From Hemibagrus wyckioides (Eukaryota; Chordata; Actinopteri; Siluriformes; Bagridae), in contig NC_080727.1 in assembly GCF_019097595.1 (NCBI RefSeq), positions 6,582,501 to 6,646,500 on the forward strand: DNA of 64,000 nucleotides, given 5' to 3'. Positions 55,444-64,000 of this stretch are shown one piece after another. The stretch's first letter is position 1. Every line of letters begins with the position of its first letter. The notes under the pieces were generated by a model that worked only from the letters and a program-made list of their open reading frames with translations, ran no database searches and had not been told where the DNA came from. Both the position numbers and the translations under genes were made by a program.

Positions 55444-55721
55444 TATTCCTGTTTACTTCTTTTCCTCACACAGATTACCCTTTATCCCCTTTTAGCCTTT
55501 TTTCCTCTAATATTTTCTTATTGAACATCCATTCCTCTGGATTTCAGTGTCCTGCTTTTATTCTGTGTGACGTCAGAATAAAAGTAAAACAACGTTTCTC
55601 TTAAATCCGTTGAAGCCCACTAGAAACTGAAGCTGCTACAGTCATCACAAATATCATGAAAAGCAAGTAAAATGTAAAAAGGATTTTGCTTCCCAGGATT
55701 AAAGCCATGAGCTCTACAAGA

Positions 55722-56130
55722 TACACTGTCCAGCCAAAAGTATGTGGACACCATATGTGGTTCTTTCCCCAAGCTGTTGCAACAAAATAGGTCTTTGTAT
55801 CTTCTAGCATTACAGTTTCTCTTCACTGGAACTAAGAGACTGAAACCTGTTCCAGCTCGACAATGCCCCGGTGCACAAAGACACGGCTTGCCAAAATCAG
55901 AGTGGAAGAAATCGAGTGTCCTGGACACTCTGACTCAACCCTACTGGACACCTTTAGGATGAATTGGACTGCTGATCCATACTTTCCAGCACAAAAACAA
56001 TATCTAACCTCTAAAGCTCTTCAGGCTGAATGAGCACAAATCTCCACAGCCATGCTCCATCATCTAGTAGAAAGCCTTCATCCAGTAGAGTGGAACTCAA
56101 TATAACAGCGACATGGGACTAAATGTGAAA
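55722..56130 (+). mobile_element. Tc1-like relic (GGCCAAAAGTATGTGGACACC family)
   Basis: Starts TA-CACTGTCCAGCCAAAAGTATG and contains TTCACTGGAACTAAGAGAC, CGACAATGCCCCGGTGCACAAAG, and TAGAAAGCCTTCATCC. Most of the transposase gene is deleted. The right terminus is not clear. Confidence 0.75.
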
Positions 56131-56331
56131 GCTTAATGATTGCACTGACACTAGAGACTTTTTTCCATAAATGTTCCAGAAAACCAAAGATTCTATAGAA
56201 AAATTCTATACAAATTCCAGTGCACTATAGAAACGTTAAAGCGCATTAATGTCAGAGCTACTGTCGGAGCTGTCTCTTATAGAAAATTAACCATCTGACC
56301 AATCAGATTCTATTATTCAGCAGCACTCTAG

Positions 56332-56480
56332 TTTACATTTATAGCATTTCGCAGACACCCTTATCCATTTTATGTGACTGAGGGTTAACTCAGGGACCCA
56401 GCAGTAGCAGCATGGTGGACCTAGGATTCAAGCTCACAACCTTCTAATCAGTAGTTCAACACCTTAACCCCTAATACTAT
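56332..56480. repeat. Fish interspersed repeat (TTTACATTTATAGCATTT type)
   Basis: Contains TTTACATTTATAGCATTTCG, CAGACACCCTTATCCA and a GATTCAAGCTCACAACCTTCT core. It resembles the widespread TTTACATTTACGGCATTTGGCAG repeat of teleosts, class not determined. Confidence 0.55.
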
Positions 56481-56540
56481 TAGTCACATGTCTTAATTGT
56501 TCACAGATGTCTAAGATGGCTGTTTATTCATTCAATCCAC

Positions 56541-56771
56541 TACAGGGTGTCCCAAATGTCTCCATACACAAAATGTTTTCTTATATATATTAGATATACA
56601 TGGCAGACACATCACACACCACACTGTTGCCAAACTTATTAATGATTCAAAAAGACTGGAAGTGATCCAAACCAGCCAAGACATGGACTACACTGTCAAA
56701 GGCGTGAGTGAGACGGTGCTGGCGCTCTGTACATCATCCCCTATATATGGAAATCATTGGCACACCCTGTA
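56541..56771. mobile_element. Mariner-type MITE with TIRs and TA duplications
   Basis: TA at 56541-56542 and 56770-56771 flank a 227-bp element with ends CAGGGTGTCCC and GGCACACCCTG, inverted with one mismatch. The interior encodes no transposase. Sequence following the left end (AAATGTCTCCATACA) fits mariner-type termini. Confidence 0.75.
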
Positions 56772-56884
56772 GTTTGTCTCTTTCACATTGTAATTGAATA
56801 CGTTTCATCAGGTCGTTACTGTCCAGCGTTTGGGTTTCTATGGAAATATCTTTGGTGACTCCTTGTATTTCGAGATTGAGGAGG

Positions 56885-57000
56885 ACAGTTAATTAGGCAC
56901 TAATTAAAATGAATGGTGTCATCATATTTTATTGGATGCTAATTAGGTTTGATGGTCATGCAAATACGAGCGCGCAGTAATCACAGAGAGAACCTCATTT
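56885..57000. other. Homeodomain-motif cluster, possible conserved non-coding element
   Basis: TTAATTAGG, ACTAATTAAA and GCTAATTAGG, then an octamer ATGCAAAT (56960-56967), lie within 90 bp of complex sequence. Regulatory role is inferred. Confidence 0.35.
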
Positions 57001-57521
57001 GCTTGTTATGCTTAATTTTAACACTGGCTGTATTTTATATTTTTTATACACCGACTACGGTGGTAAACAGTACCTCGGCACCTCCTCCTGTGACATAGAG
57101 AGCTTTAGGATTTCGTAATGATTTAACACAGAGAGGGTGAGATTTTATTACAGGATTATCTATTAACTTAATTTCAGTTGAACCCTGTGCTGAAACGGTG
57201 GGAGTAATTCTGTATTTTAATAAATGACGGTCATAAAAAGAGACCTCGAAGAGGATCCGGGTTACAAGCTTTTGCATGATTGCATACTGTGAAGTTGTCT
57301 CCCTCGTCCTTATTCATAACATCCAGAGAAGTTGATATTGTTTGTTCCTTGAGAGGTTACTGAGTTTATATTAGAGCCCTAAGTCTATTAATGTGCACGG
57401 CCATATTTCATTCTTCACTTGAGGCTACAGACAGGTTAAAAAGTGAGAAGGAAAAGGAGACCAAATTAGATATATGGGAAGGAAAAGGAGAGGAGACACA
57501 GAACATGCTGGGCTATGTCTG

Positions 57522-57735
57522 GAGGTGAATAGTGTATCCAGGTGTAACGTGATTACCGTGGCCTTTGTCATCTCCCTGTCCTTCTGTCTGCTCTCGCACC
57601 TCGAGTGGGTCACCAAGGGCGCCGGCTACTTCAGACTTGAAAAGGAACAAAGGCGAGACAAAGATGAGACCTACTATGATGCATTATTATCCCCTCACTC
57701 AGGGGCAAGAGCACTCTGCTCCATCACTAAGGCTG
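57522..57735 (+). other. Isolated coding-like segment, unassigned (possible exon)
   Basis: An open plus-strand frame spans 57474-57797. Between about 57541 and 57633 nearly every codon ends in G or C, unlike the AT-rich surroundings, and the product has a membrane-helix-like stretch (CNVITVAFVISLSFCLLSHL) followed by EWVTKGAGYFRLEKEQRRDK, a charged membrane-proximal part. A possible acceptor (TATCCAG) ends at 57540 with a poor pyrimidine tract, and a possible donor (GTGCGT) lies near 57737. I do not recognise the protein. It may be one exon of a gene extending beyond the window, a gene fragment, or chance. Confidence 0.35.
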
Positions 57736-57864
57736 TGTGCGTGACTTTAGAGCTAATGAGAATAATGATAAGACAAGAGAACATTTCCTGTGGATAATTA
57801 TACAGATTATGAATTGTAAGACTACTTTTAACATATTTGACATTTCCTATATACACGATATTTG

Positions 57865-58110
57865 TACACTTTATTAGGAACACCTGTACGCTCATGCTGC
57901 AGCCAATGGTGTGGCATGAAATCATACAAAAGCTTCAGTTATTGTTCACATCAGACATTAGAAACTGGATAAAATGTAATCTCAGTGACTTGGCATGGTT
58001 GTTGGTACCAGATGGGCTGACTCAAGGATTTCAGAAACTGCTGATCTCCTGAGATTTTCCACACACAAGCGTCTCTAGAGTTTACACAGAATGGTGCGAG
58101 GTTCTTTGGA
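57865..58110 (+). mobile_element. Tc1-like 5' fragment (AGGAACACC-end family)
   Basis: Starts TA-CACTTTATTAGGAACACCTG and contains AGCTTCAGTTATTGTTCACATC, TTGTTGGTACCAGATGGGCTG, CTGCTGATCTCCTGAGATTTTC and TCTCTAGAGTTTACACAGAATGG. Truncated beyond that point. Confidence 0.75.
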
Positions 58111-58184
58111 TGGAAATACCTTATTGAAGTGAAAGATTAAAGTAGGTGAATTTTCCCACCCAGAGGTCCATCCAGCAGGAACTC

Positions 58185-58600
58185 TTTTTTCTCTCTCTTC
58201 ATGTCCTTGCCATGCTGTCCCTCTGGTAGAAGAGGAATGACATGGGTGATAAAGGAAAAAAGATCTGTGCTGTAGTAAAGTCTTGGGCCACCTTGAGTCT
58301 CCAGAGCAGCTTCAGTGCACCTTGGAATTGACTGTACAGTATACATTACTATACCGGTTCTGGAGTGCCCTCTAAATCATCCATCCAAAATCTCCCATAG
58401 GTGCTCAGTTGGGTTGAGATCTGATGCCTGTGAAGGTCAGAGCATATGATTTACATAATTGTCCTCCTCATTAAACGTTGCAGTAAGCCCCTGTGTGCCG
58501 TTAATGGAGGCCATGTAATCCTGGAATAGACCACTCCCATCAGGATAGAAATGTTTAATCAAAGGATGAAGCTGATCAGACAGAAGAAAGTTATATTGTT
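58185..58600 (-). mobile_element. Tc1-like relic (another family)
   Basis: Contains TCCAGAGCAGCTTCAGTGCA, CCAAAATCTCCCATAGGTGCTC, TTGGGTTGAGATCTGATG, GGAATAGACCACTCCCATCAGGATAGAAATG, phrases of a Tc1 transposase region on the minus strand (the CTCAATTGGGTTGAGATCTGG region encodes SPDLNPIE). Frameshifted and partial. Confidence 0.6.
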
Positions 58601-58711
58601 CCAGTGGAGTGGATTAATTAAGTCATTAAATGATCAGTCAGTAGCGCACTTATTACTAATTTTTACTATTATTCCCATATGAATGTCTAAAGCAGATCCC
58701 AAATATTCGGC

Positions 58712-59023
58712 TTACTTACAGAAGAGCAGGCTTAGTGGTATGCCTAGCACCAGGGGAGGGGGTTTGATGCCCGTTCTACCCTGTGTGTGAAGTTTGCATG
58801 TTCTCCTCATGTTTGTGTTCTCCCCCAGTCCAAAGATGTGCTTTGTAGGCTGATCGGCATCTCTAATTTGTCTGTAGTGTGTAAGTGTGTGTGATTGTGC
58901 TCCGTGATGGGTTGGTACTCTGTCCAGGGTGTCCTGTGCCTTGTACCCTGTGCTCCCTGGGATAGACTCCATGCAACCCTGTGTAGATTAAGCAGTAAAG
59001 AAGATGGATGGATGGATGGATTC
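58712..59023 (+). mobile_element. tRNA-derived SINE, copy 2
   Basis: A-box-like TTAGTGGTATGCCTAGC, B-box-like GGTTTGATGCCC (58761), GAAGTTTGCATGTTCTCC, CAGTCCAAAGATGTG, TGTCCAGGGTGTCCTG, CTGGGATAGACTCCATG, and a (GGAT)n tail. Organisation fits a tRNA head, a conserved body and a short simple-repeat tail. Confidence 0.85.
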
Positions 59024-59328
59024 TTTAAATCCAGAATATTTAGCAATACATTACTGAATGTCATTACACCACAAGCTGAATCAGTTTCTAGACTCCTGTT
59101 GGATGGGTACTATTTCAAACTGTGGAGTGAAATAACACAGTAACATGGTAAATTTACCTTACTTTAATTAGTGAAGGAGAAACGTATAATCAATCATGTC
59201 CATCCTTCGTCTTCTCACCTGTACCTGCTGTAATGATTATAGAATAGCGTATTCAAGAACAGTATCAGTGTGCTATTATATGCACTATTCTAAAGTGAGG
59301 GCGCGAAGCCTTTATCATAACCACACAT

Positions 59329-59508
59329 ACATTACAGCACAGTGGAATTCTTTTCTCCGCATATCCCAGCTGAGGAAGTTGGGGTCAGAGCACAGGGGCA
59401 GCTATGATACAGCACTGGAGTATAGAGAGGGTTATGGGCCTTGCTTAATGGCCCAACAGTGGGGTTTTCAACAACCCAGAGCCTTAACAACTTGAGCCAC
59501 CAAGGTCC
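59329..59508 (+). repeat. Fish interspersed repeat B, copy 1
   Basis: Starts CATTACAGCACAGTGGAATTC and runs through GCATATCCCAGCTGAGG, GGGGTCAGAGCACAGGG, GGGCCTTGCTTAATGGCCC, CAACAGTGG to GAGCCTTAACAACTTGAGCC. The second copy is at 63011. Confidence 0.7.
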
Positions 59509-59719
59509 CAAAACCTCGACTTCACAACTTCCAACAGATTAAAACTTATAATACCATGTGCAATATCATATTATGTGCAACATGGTCATTGTTCCCTAGC
59601 ATCATTTTTTGGTACTTTTGTATACATTTTCTATATAGAGAATATTTCATTTATATTTATTTCTTTTGTAATAAGAAGTAGTCTCTGGTAAAATAATTTC
59701 CTTCAGGATTAGCAAAATT

Positions 59720-59720
<1 letters not shown>

Positions 59721-59750
<30 letters not shown>

Positions 59751-59809
59751 TATCTTATCTTATCTTATCTTATCTTATCTTATCTTATCTTATCTTATCT
59801 TATCTTATT
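59721..59809. repeat. (TATCT)n pentanucleotide microsatellite
   Basis: About 17 uninterrupted TATCT units. Confidence 0.97.
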
Positions 59810-60705
59810 TTTACGCGGTTGCACATCATATTAACAGTTCATTCTTTTTTAACCCATGACTATCTCTGACCATGGCAGCTTGGCTTTAATGCTAATTATC
59901 TCATTAGTGTGGATGGTCACAGTCCGGTAAGCCTGGCATGCTGTGGCTTGCGCCTCTACTTTTCCACTCATTCATCTTCCCTCCAGTCTGAATGGAATAG
60001 TGGCAGCCTGTCTCACTGAACACAGCTCAATAATTCATCTGTCATCATTTTTGGGAAAGCATCCAGACTTTCATAAAGTCGCAGCGTTCTAGTGGGGCTG
60101 CAGTGTGCCTCTGTCAGCCCTGCCTGCGGTGTCACATTTACAGAGATGAGCTACGTCATTCCACAGCAAGCACAGTGACAGAACATGGTAACGTCAGGCG
60201 GAAATAGGGATCAGTCGGGGATTGGGTTAGGAAAAGGATCAGGGCGGTGGATACAAACATACGCTTAAGGTCAAACGGAAATCGAGAAGGTCTGGTGGAC
60301 GAAATATTAAAAGGTCTTTTTCTATGAGAACTGACAGTGAGATGCACTGTGTAGTGCAACAGAATCATGATGAGAGCTGAAAATGTGGGATTTGCATAAA
60401 TGAAGTGTTTAATGTTTTATGTTCAAGTGGATTACATACACACTTAAAACAGTCTAGAAACCTAAATGTTTTTTTTTTTTTAGATTGTCCTTCTGGGGGA
60501 AAACCTAAACAAGGTGTGCAAATATCATAAAATTTCACCTAGACCCCTTTAGGCAGAGATGCCCTGAAGAACCTTGTTTTCATTGCGAACCAATGCATGC
60601 ACACTGAGGCTTGTGTGTGTTATAAATGTGCTAGAAATGTACTTATTAGTGGGCTGTAATCTTTTATTTGATAATGTATCTGCACCATAATTACACTTAG
60701 GATAA
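59810..60705. other. Intergenic DNA, possible conserved non-coding stretch
   Basis: 59870-60150 is of higher complexity and contains GCTAATTATCTCATTAG (a pair of homeodomain-type sites). No gene was recognised. Confidence 0.3.
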
Positions 60706-61052
60706 AAAGTGTGGTGGCATGTTGGCTAGCCCATTTGCCTCGCACCTCCAGCGTCCTGGGTTCAAGTCTTGCTCCCGCTCACTGTGTGTGGAGTTTGCAT
60801 GTTCTCCCTGTGCTTGGTGGGTTTCCTCTGGGTGCTCCAGTTTCCTCCAACAGTCCAAAGACATGCTCCTAGGCTGACTGGAGTCTCTAAATTGCCCATA
60901 GTATGTGATTGCATGAGTGTGTGTGTGTGCCCTGCGATGGGTTGGCACTCCGTCCAGGGTGTATCCTGCCTTGATGCCCGATGACGCCTGGGATAGGCAC
61001 AGGCTCCCCGTGACCCGAGTATAAATCGGACAGACAATGAAATGAAATGAAA
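60706..61052 (+). mobile_element. tRNA-derived SINE, copy 3 (best preserved)
   Basis: Starts GTGTGGTGGCATGTTGGCTAG (tRNA-like head), with B-box-like GGTTCAAGTC at 60759, GTGTGTGGAGTTTGCATG, GTTTCCTCTGGGTGCTCC, GTCCAAAGACATGCTCC, GCGATGGGTTGGCACTCCG, GATGACGCCTGGGATAGGC and a GAAAT-repeat tail. Same orientation as the copies at 21.2 and 58.7 kb. Confidence 0.9.
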
Positions 61053-61339
61053 TAAAAAATGTCTGTATATGTATGGACAGTGCCTTAGAGTGGAATATGT
61101 CTCAGAAACAACGGAGAATTAGAGCAGAAGTAAGACACTGAACCTGCAATGACTGTATTTAGGTCATTTTTAACCTTGATTCCAAATGCTATAGAAAAAT
61201 GACATGATGGTAAATAAAAAGTAGATGCTGGGGCTGATTTCTTTCTTTAGTGTAGCTGCACACATCCTACTGTTAACCATTGTGGCAAATGATTACACAA
61301 ATCCTAGATTTTTTCTTGTGCAATTTATTAAAACCCACT

Positions 61340-61560
61340 TTATTAACTAAGCTTTTATCAATGCAGCACGCTCCCGCACATCCTCTAGCTCTGCTCGACT
61401 GGTCCCGCTATCTTTCAGGGTGCAAGGCAGGTATGCATCAAGACTCTTCTCTGTTCTGGCATCTCAGTGGTGGAAAGAACATCCCATCAATGTCAGAACA
61501 GCCGAGTCACTGGCCATCTTAAAAACTGGCCAGTTATTAAACTAACACTTTCCCAAAAGA
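61340..61560 (+). mobile_element. LINE open-reading-frame 3' remnant
   Basis: One plus-strand frame reads YASRLFSVLASQWWKEHP followed by INVRTAESLAILKT, resembling the C-terminal end of non-LTR retrotransposon ORFs (SxxWNxLPxxIR then FKxxLK). Truncated on both sides. Confidence 0.55.
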
Positions 61561-61949
61561 TTTTTAGACTCACGGTATCCTTAGTCTCTGATTTATCAAA
61601 CCAGTATAAATAGAGACTTCTCCCAGATTTAAGGGCAGCTACTAGATACTGTAAATGTAAATGTAGGTGTAAATGTTACAAACATGTAACCAGTCATCAG
61701 CATTGATGGAATACAGCTGCAGGTGAAATAAACATGAACGCTGGGTGAAGTACCTCTGAACTCCTTACTTGATTATTACATTTTCAAAACACCTCTGGAG
61801 GAGAAACTAGAAGTAAACAGACTAAGTATATACTGTCAAAGTGAAGTACAAATTAAATGAAAAGAAAAGCGACAGAACTGTACTTTAGTGTGGTTTGAAT
61901 GAAAGAGCAAGCACAGATTTTCTTTTTTTCTTCTCTCAGACTGAGTGGG

Positions 61950-62175
61950 TTCAATTCAATTCAATTTTATTTATATAGCATTTTTCAGATAATGGATATC
62001 GTGGCATAGCAGCTTTACAGGAATAAAAAAAAAATGAATAAAAGTGTAAATTTCTTATTTATATTTATCTCTATTGAGCAAACGAGAGGTAACGGTGGCA
62101 AGGAAAAACTCCCTTAGATGATATGAGGAAGAAACCCGACTCAAAAGGGAATCCCATCCTCATCTGGGTGACACG
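61950..62175 (+). repeat. Fish interspersed repeat (TTCAATTCAATTTTATTT type)
   Basis: Contains TTCAATTCAATTCAATTTTA, ATAGCATTTTTCAGATAATGG, GGCAGCTTTACAG-like, GGTGGCAAGGAAAAACTCCC, GATATGAGGAAGAAACC and CATCCTCATCTGGGTGACAC, a repeat common in teleost introns. A shorter relative lies at 27695-27830. Confidence 0.7.
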
Positions 62176-62299
62176 GATTGTGTGATAATAAATAATTTCT
62201 TTCCTAGAACTACTCATTTCCAATTATGCTATTATTTATTTCTCTCTGCACTCCACCTTTCTCTTCCTATCATCTCTGCCTTTCTCTTTCTCCTTTCCT

Positions 62300-62480
62300 T
62301 TTTCCGTATCCTCCCTTCCCAGCTGTTGGCTCACGTTTCCCCCCCTCGCAGGAATCAGGCCATGCAGCTGCAGCCAACAGCTGAGCAGCGCAGGGTGAAC
62401 GAGTGGAAAGCAATAAGCAGCACCTGCAATACATCACTCCCCAAGCTGACATCATCAGCATGAGATATGAGCAGCAAAAG
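62300..62480. other. GC-richer block with paired E-boxes, unassigned
   Basis: Two CAGCTG E-boxes, the second inside CAACAGCTGAGC, stand within about 25 bp, in sequence clearly less AT-rich than its flanks. No exon is supported. Confidence 0.3.
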
Positions 62481-62944
62481 CTTTACCCTCACACAGTAGC
62501 GTATCACTGATCCATGCTGCTAGTGCTGCTTAGGCAGGGAGAGACAAGGTGAGGGAAGGTGGCCATATGCATGGGCATCACGTACAGGACCAGGGCTTCC
62601 TCTCTCTTCTAGGCTAATTGAATAGGTCAGTGTGTAATGGCTGTAATGCCAGTCCTGCTGGAGCTCGGTGAGTAACGAGATTGGCGGAGACTTTGGGAGT
62701 CCAAGTCAAATCGATTTGATCAGAAAATGTAGTTGGACTGTATGACTTCGTTGTGCATGGTTAATGGTAATTTGGGGGTATATTGGGTCCACTCGATGTA
62801 TTATTAATAATAAAAGATTTTCTAAATTTACAATTATGACACAGGAGCAGGTTTATGGGTGCTTCCACAATTGAGGTTGAAGAACTTTCTTTTTCCTTCA
62901 TTTTCACTGATATTGTAATATTGACCAAGGAGGTAACTTTAGTG
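62481..62944. other. Intergenic DNA, no gene seen
   Basis: No gene or defined repeat was recognised in this stretch. Confidence 0.35.
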
Positions 62945-63350
62945 GTATAACACTATATGAGCAAACGTTTCTGGACAACTGACCACATCACTAGCCTTTA
63001 TATGTTACATGTACATTCCTGCACAGTGAAATTCTTTCTTCGCATATCTCATCCTTGTGGGTTGGGGTCAGATCGCAGGGTCAGCCATGATGCAGCACCC
63101 CTGGAGCAGGGGGGGTTGGGGGCCTTGCTCAAGGGCCCAATGGTGGCAGATTGGCGGTGCTGGGGCTTGATTCAATTAGATTTTGGAGTGTGGCTCATTC
63201 AGCATTAGGAAGAGCAGGCACTGATGTTGGGTGAAGAGGCCTGGGCTTGCACCTGGCTAATTCATGACAAAGGTGTTCACTGGGGTTTGAGGTCAGGGCT
63301 TGGCGCAGGAGATTTGCATTCCTCCAGTCCACCCCAGTCCTTGCTTAAGC
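62945..63350 (-). mobile_element. Tc1-like relic (GGCCAAAAGTATGTGGACACC family), interrupted
   Basis: A terminus-like CACTATATGAGCAAACG-TTTCTGGACA begins at 62949. The transposase-region phrases (GCACTGATGTTGG, AAAGGTGTTCACTGGGG, TGAGGTCAGGGCTTGG) resume at about 63190. Repeat B at 63011-63183 sits between them. Confidence 0.6.
63011..63183 (+). repeat. Fish interspersed repeat B, copy 2
   Basis: Starts GTACATTCCTGCACAGTGAA and contains TTCTTCGCATATCTCATCC, GGGGTCAGATCGCAGGG, CAGCCATGATGCAGCACCCC, GGGGCCTTGCTCAAGGGCCC and TGCTGGGGCTTGA. Same order as the copy at 59329. Confidence 0.75.
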
Positions 63351-63404
63351 TTGTGCATAATCAGTAGGCAGTAAACTTTTCCTACATAAATATGGACGTT
63401 GGTG

Positions 63405-63745
63405 TTAATTAGAATTTGCGCCTGTTTTGTTGTGTCCATGATGGTGGATATTAAGAATTTGTAGTATTTCCAGGATTACCTAGTCCACTAGGGGAAATAT
63501 TTTCATAGAAAATAACCAAAAAGGATTCTTTTTTTTATTCCCCACACAAATGTTTCTTCATCTTCAAGGTGAATGATGATATCAGACCCACTTCTGCTCT
63601 CTGAAGCTGCCCCAAGTGCTTGTTCGAAACCAGCTAAGCGTGAAGGTGTTATCTTTGACCACAAAAATTCCGTGTGAGGTTATCCGACAGGGGGAAAAAA
63701 CAAACTCTCGAGTCCTGACTCATTATATATCAGTCTTGTGGTGAT
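63405..63745. repeat. Unclassified dispersed repeat A, copy 2
   Basis: Co-linear with 48822-49230, same orientation, but lacking about 80 bp near its start. Both copies are strongly diverged, so the repeat is old. No coding potential is seen. Confidence 0.7.
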
Positions 63746-64000
63746 AAAATAATTCATTTGTTCGAAAAGTCAATCGGCGGAGCAGAACACAAGCATGATG
63801 AAAAATGTGTTAAGGCATTAACACCTGTATAATAAATGTTTAGGCAGGTTTCAGTGATTTTTTTAAATATAACGCGACACCATTTAAAAACAAAAATGGT
63901 CATCATTAAGGGAAATATTGCATCTGTGATTTGAATAAATATCGTACATTGGAGTGAATATTACTAGACAGTATTAAACGACATATCAGGGATATTTCTT
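63746..64000. other. Window end, no feature seen
   Basis: AT-rich sequence with no recognised feature. Confidence 0.4.

Overview
The window is vertebrate nuclear DNA, almost certainly from a ray-finned fish. Genes are split by GT-AG introns, the background is AT-rich, microsatellites are frequent, and Tc1/mariner fossils and tRNA-derived SINEs of teleost type are scattered through it. The Pou5f3 protein resembles the zebrafish one closely, so an ostariophysan (catfish-, characin- or carp-like) fish is my best guess; the species cannot be fixed from sequence alone.

Layout. (1) 418-489 is the last coding exon of npdc1 (+), followed by its 3' UTR. (2) 1.3-6.4 kb is the upstream region of pou5f3; it holds a near-consensus Oct-Sox composite site at 4042-4054, a perfect octamer at 5410-5417 and a nuclear-receptor-type site at 6121-6134. 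(3) pou5f3 (+) has five exons, 6406-8677, 470 aa. (4) fut7 (-), an intronless coding sequence at 9970-11043, lies tail-to-tail with pou5f3. (5) clic3 (+) has six exons, 15925-20569, 239 aa. (6) pnpla7 (+) has 35 coding exons that I could join in frame, 22459-43128, about 1344 aa. (7) 44-64 kb contains no complete gene. It is a transposon-rich stretch with several Tc1 families, internally deleted MITEs, nested insertions, two SINEs, a LINE remnant and some unclassified repeats, plus one isolated coding-like block near 57.5 kb.

Gene context. The order npdc1 - pou5f3 - fut7 - clic3 - pnpla7 matches the human 9q34.3 neighbourhood (NPDC1, FUT7, CLIC3, PNPLA7), with pou5f3 between npdc1 and fut7, the position known for this class V POU gene in vertebrates that kept it. 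The genes are functionally unrelated: a neural membrane protein, a pluripotency factor, a Golgi fucosyltransferase, a GST-fold redox/channel protein and an ER lysophospholipase. The block is conserved synteny, not a pathway cluster.

The most interesting signals are the Oct-Sox element upstream of pou5f3 (a candidate autoregulatory enhancer), the nested transposon structures at 45.0-46.05 kb and 62.95-63.35 kb, a Tc1-derived MITE family whose copies share one internal junction, a compact mariner MITE with intact ends, a diverged dispersed repeat pair (48.8 and 63.4 kb), and the unassigned coding-like segment at about 57.54-57.73 kb. Family names for repeats rest on remembered consensus features and were not checked by search.
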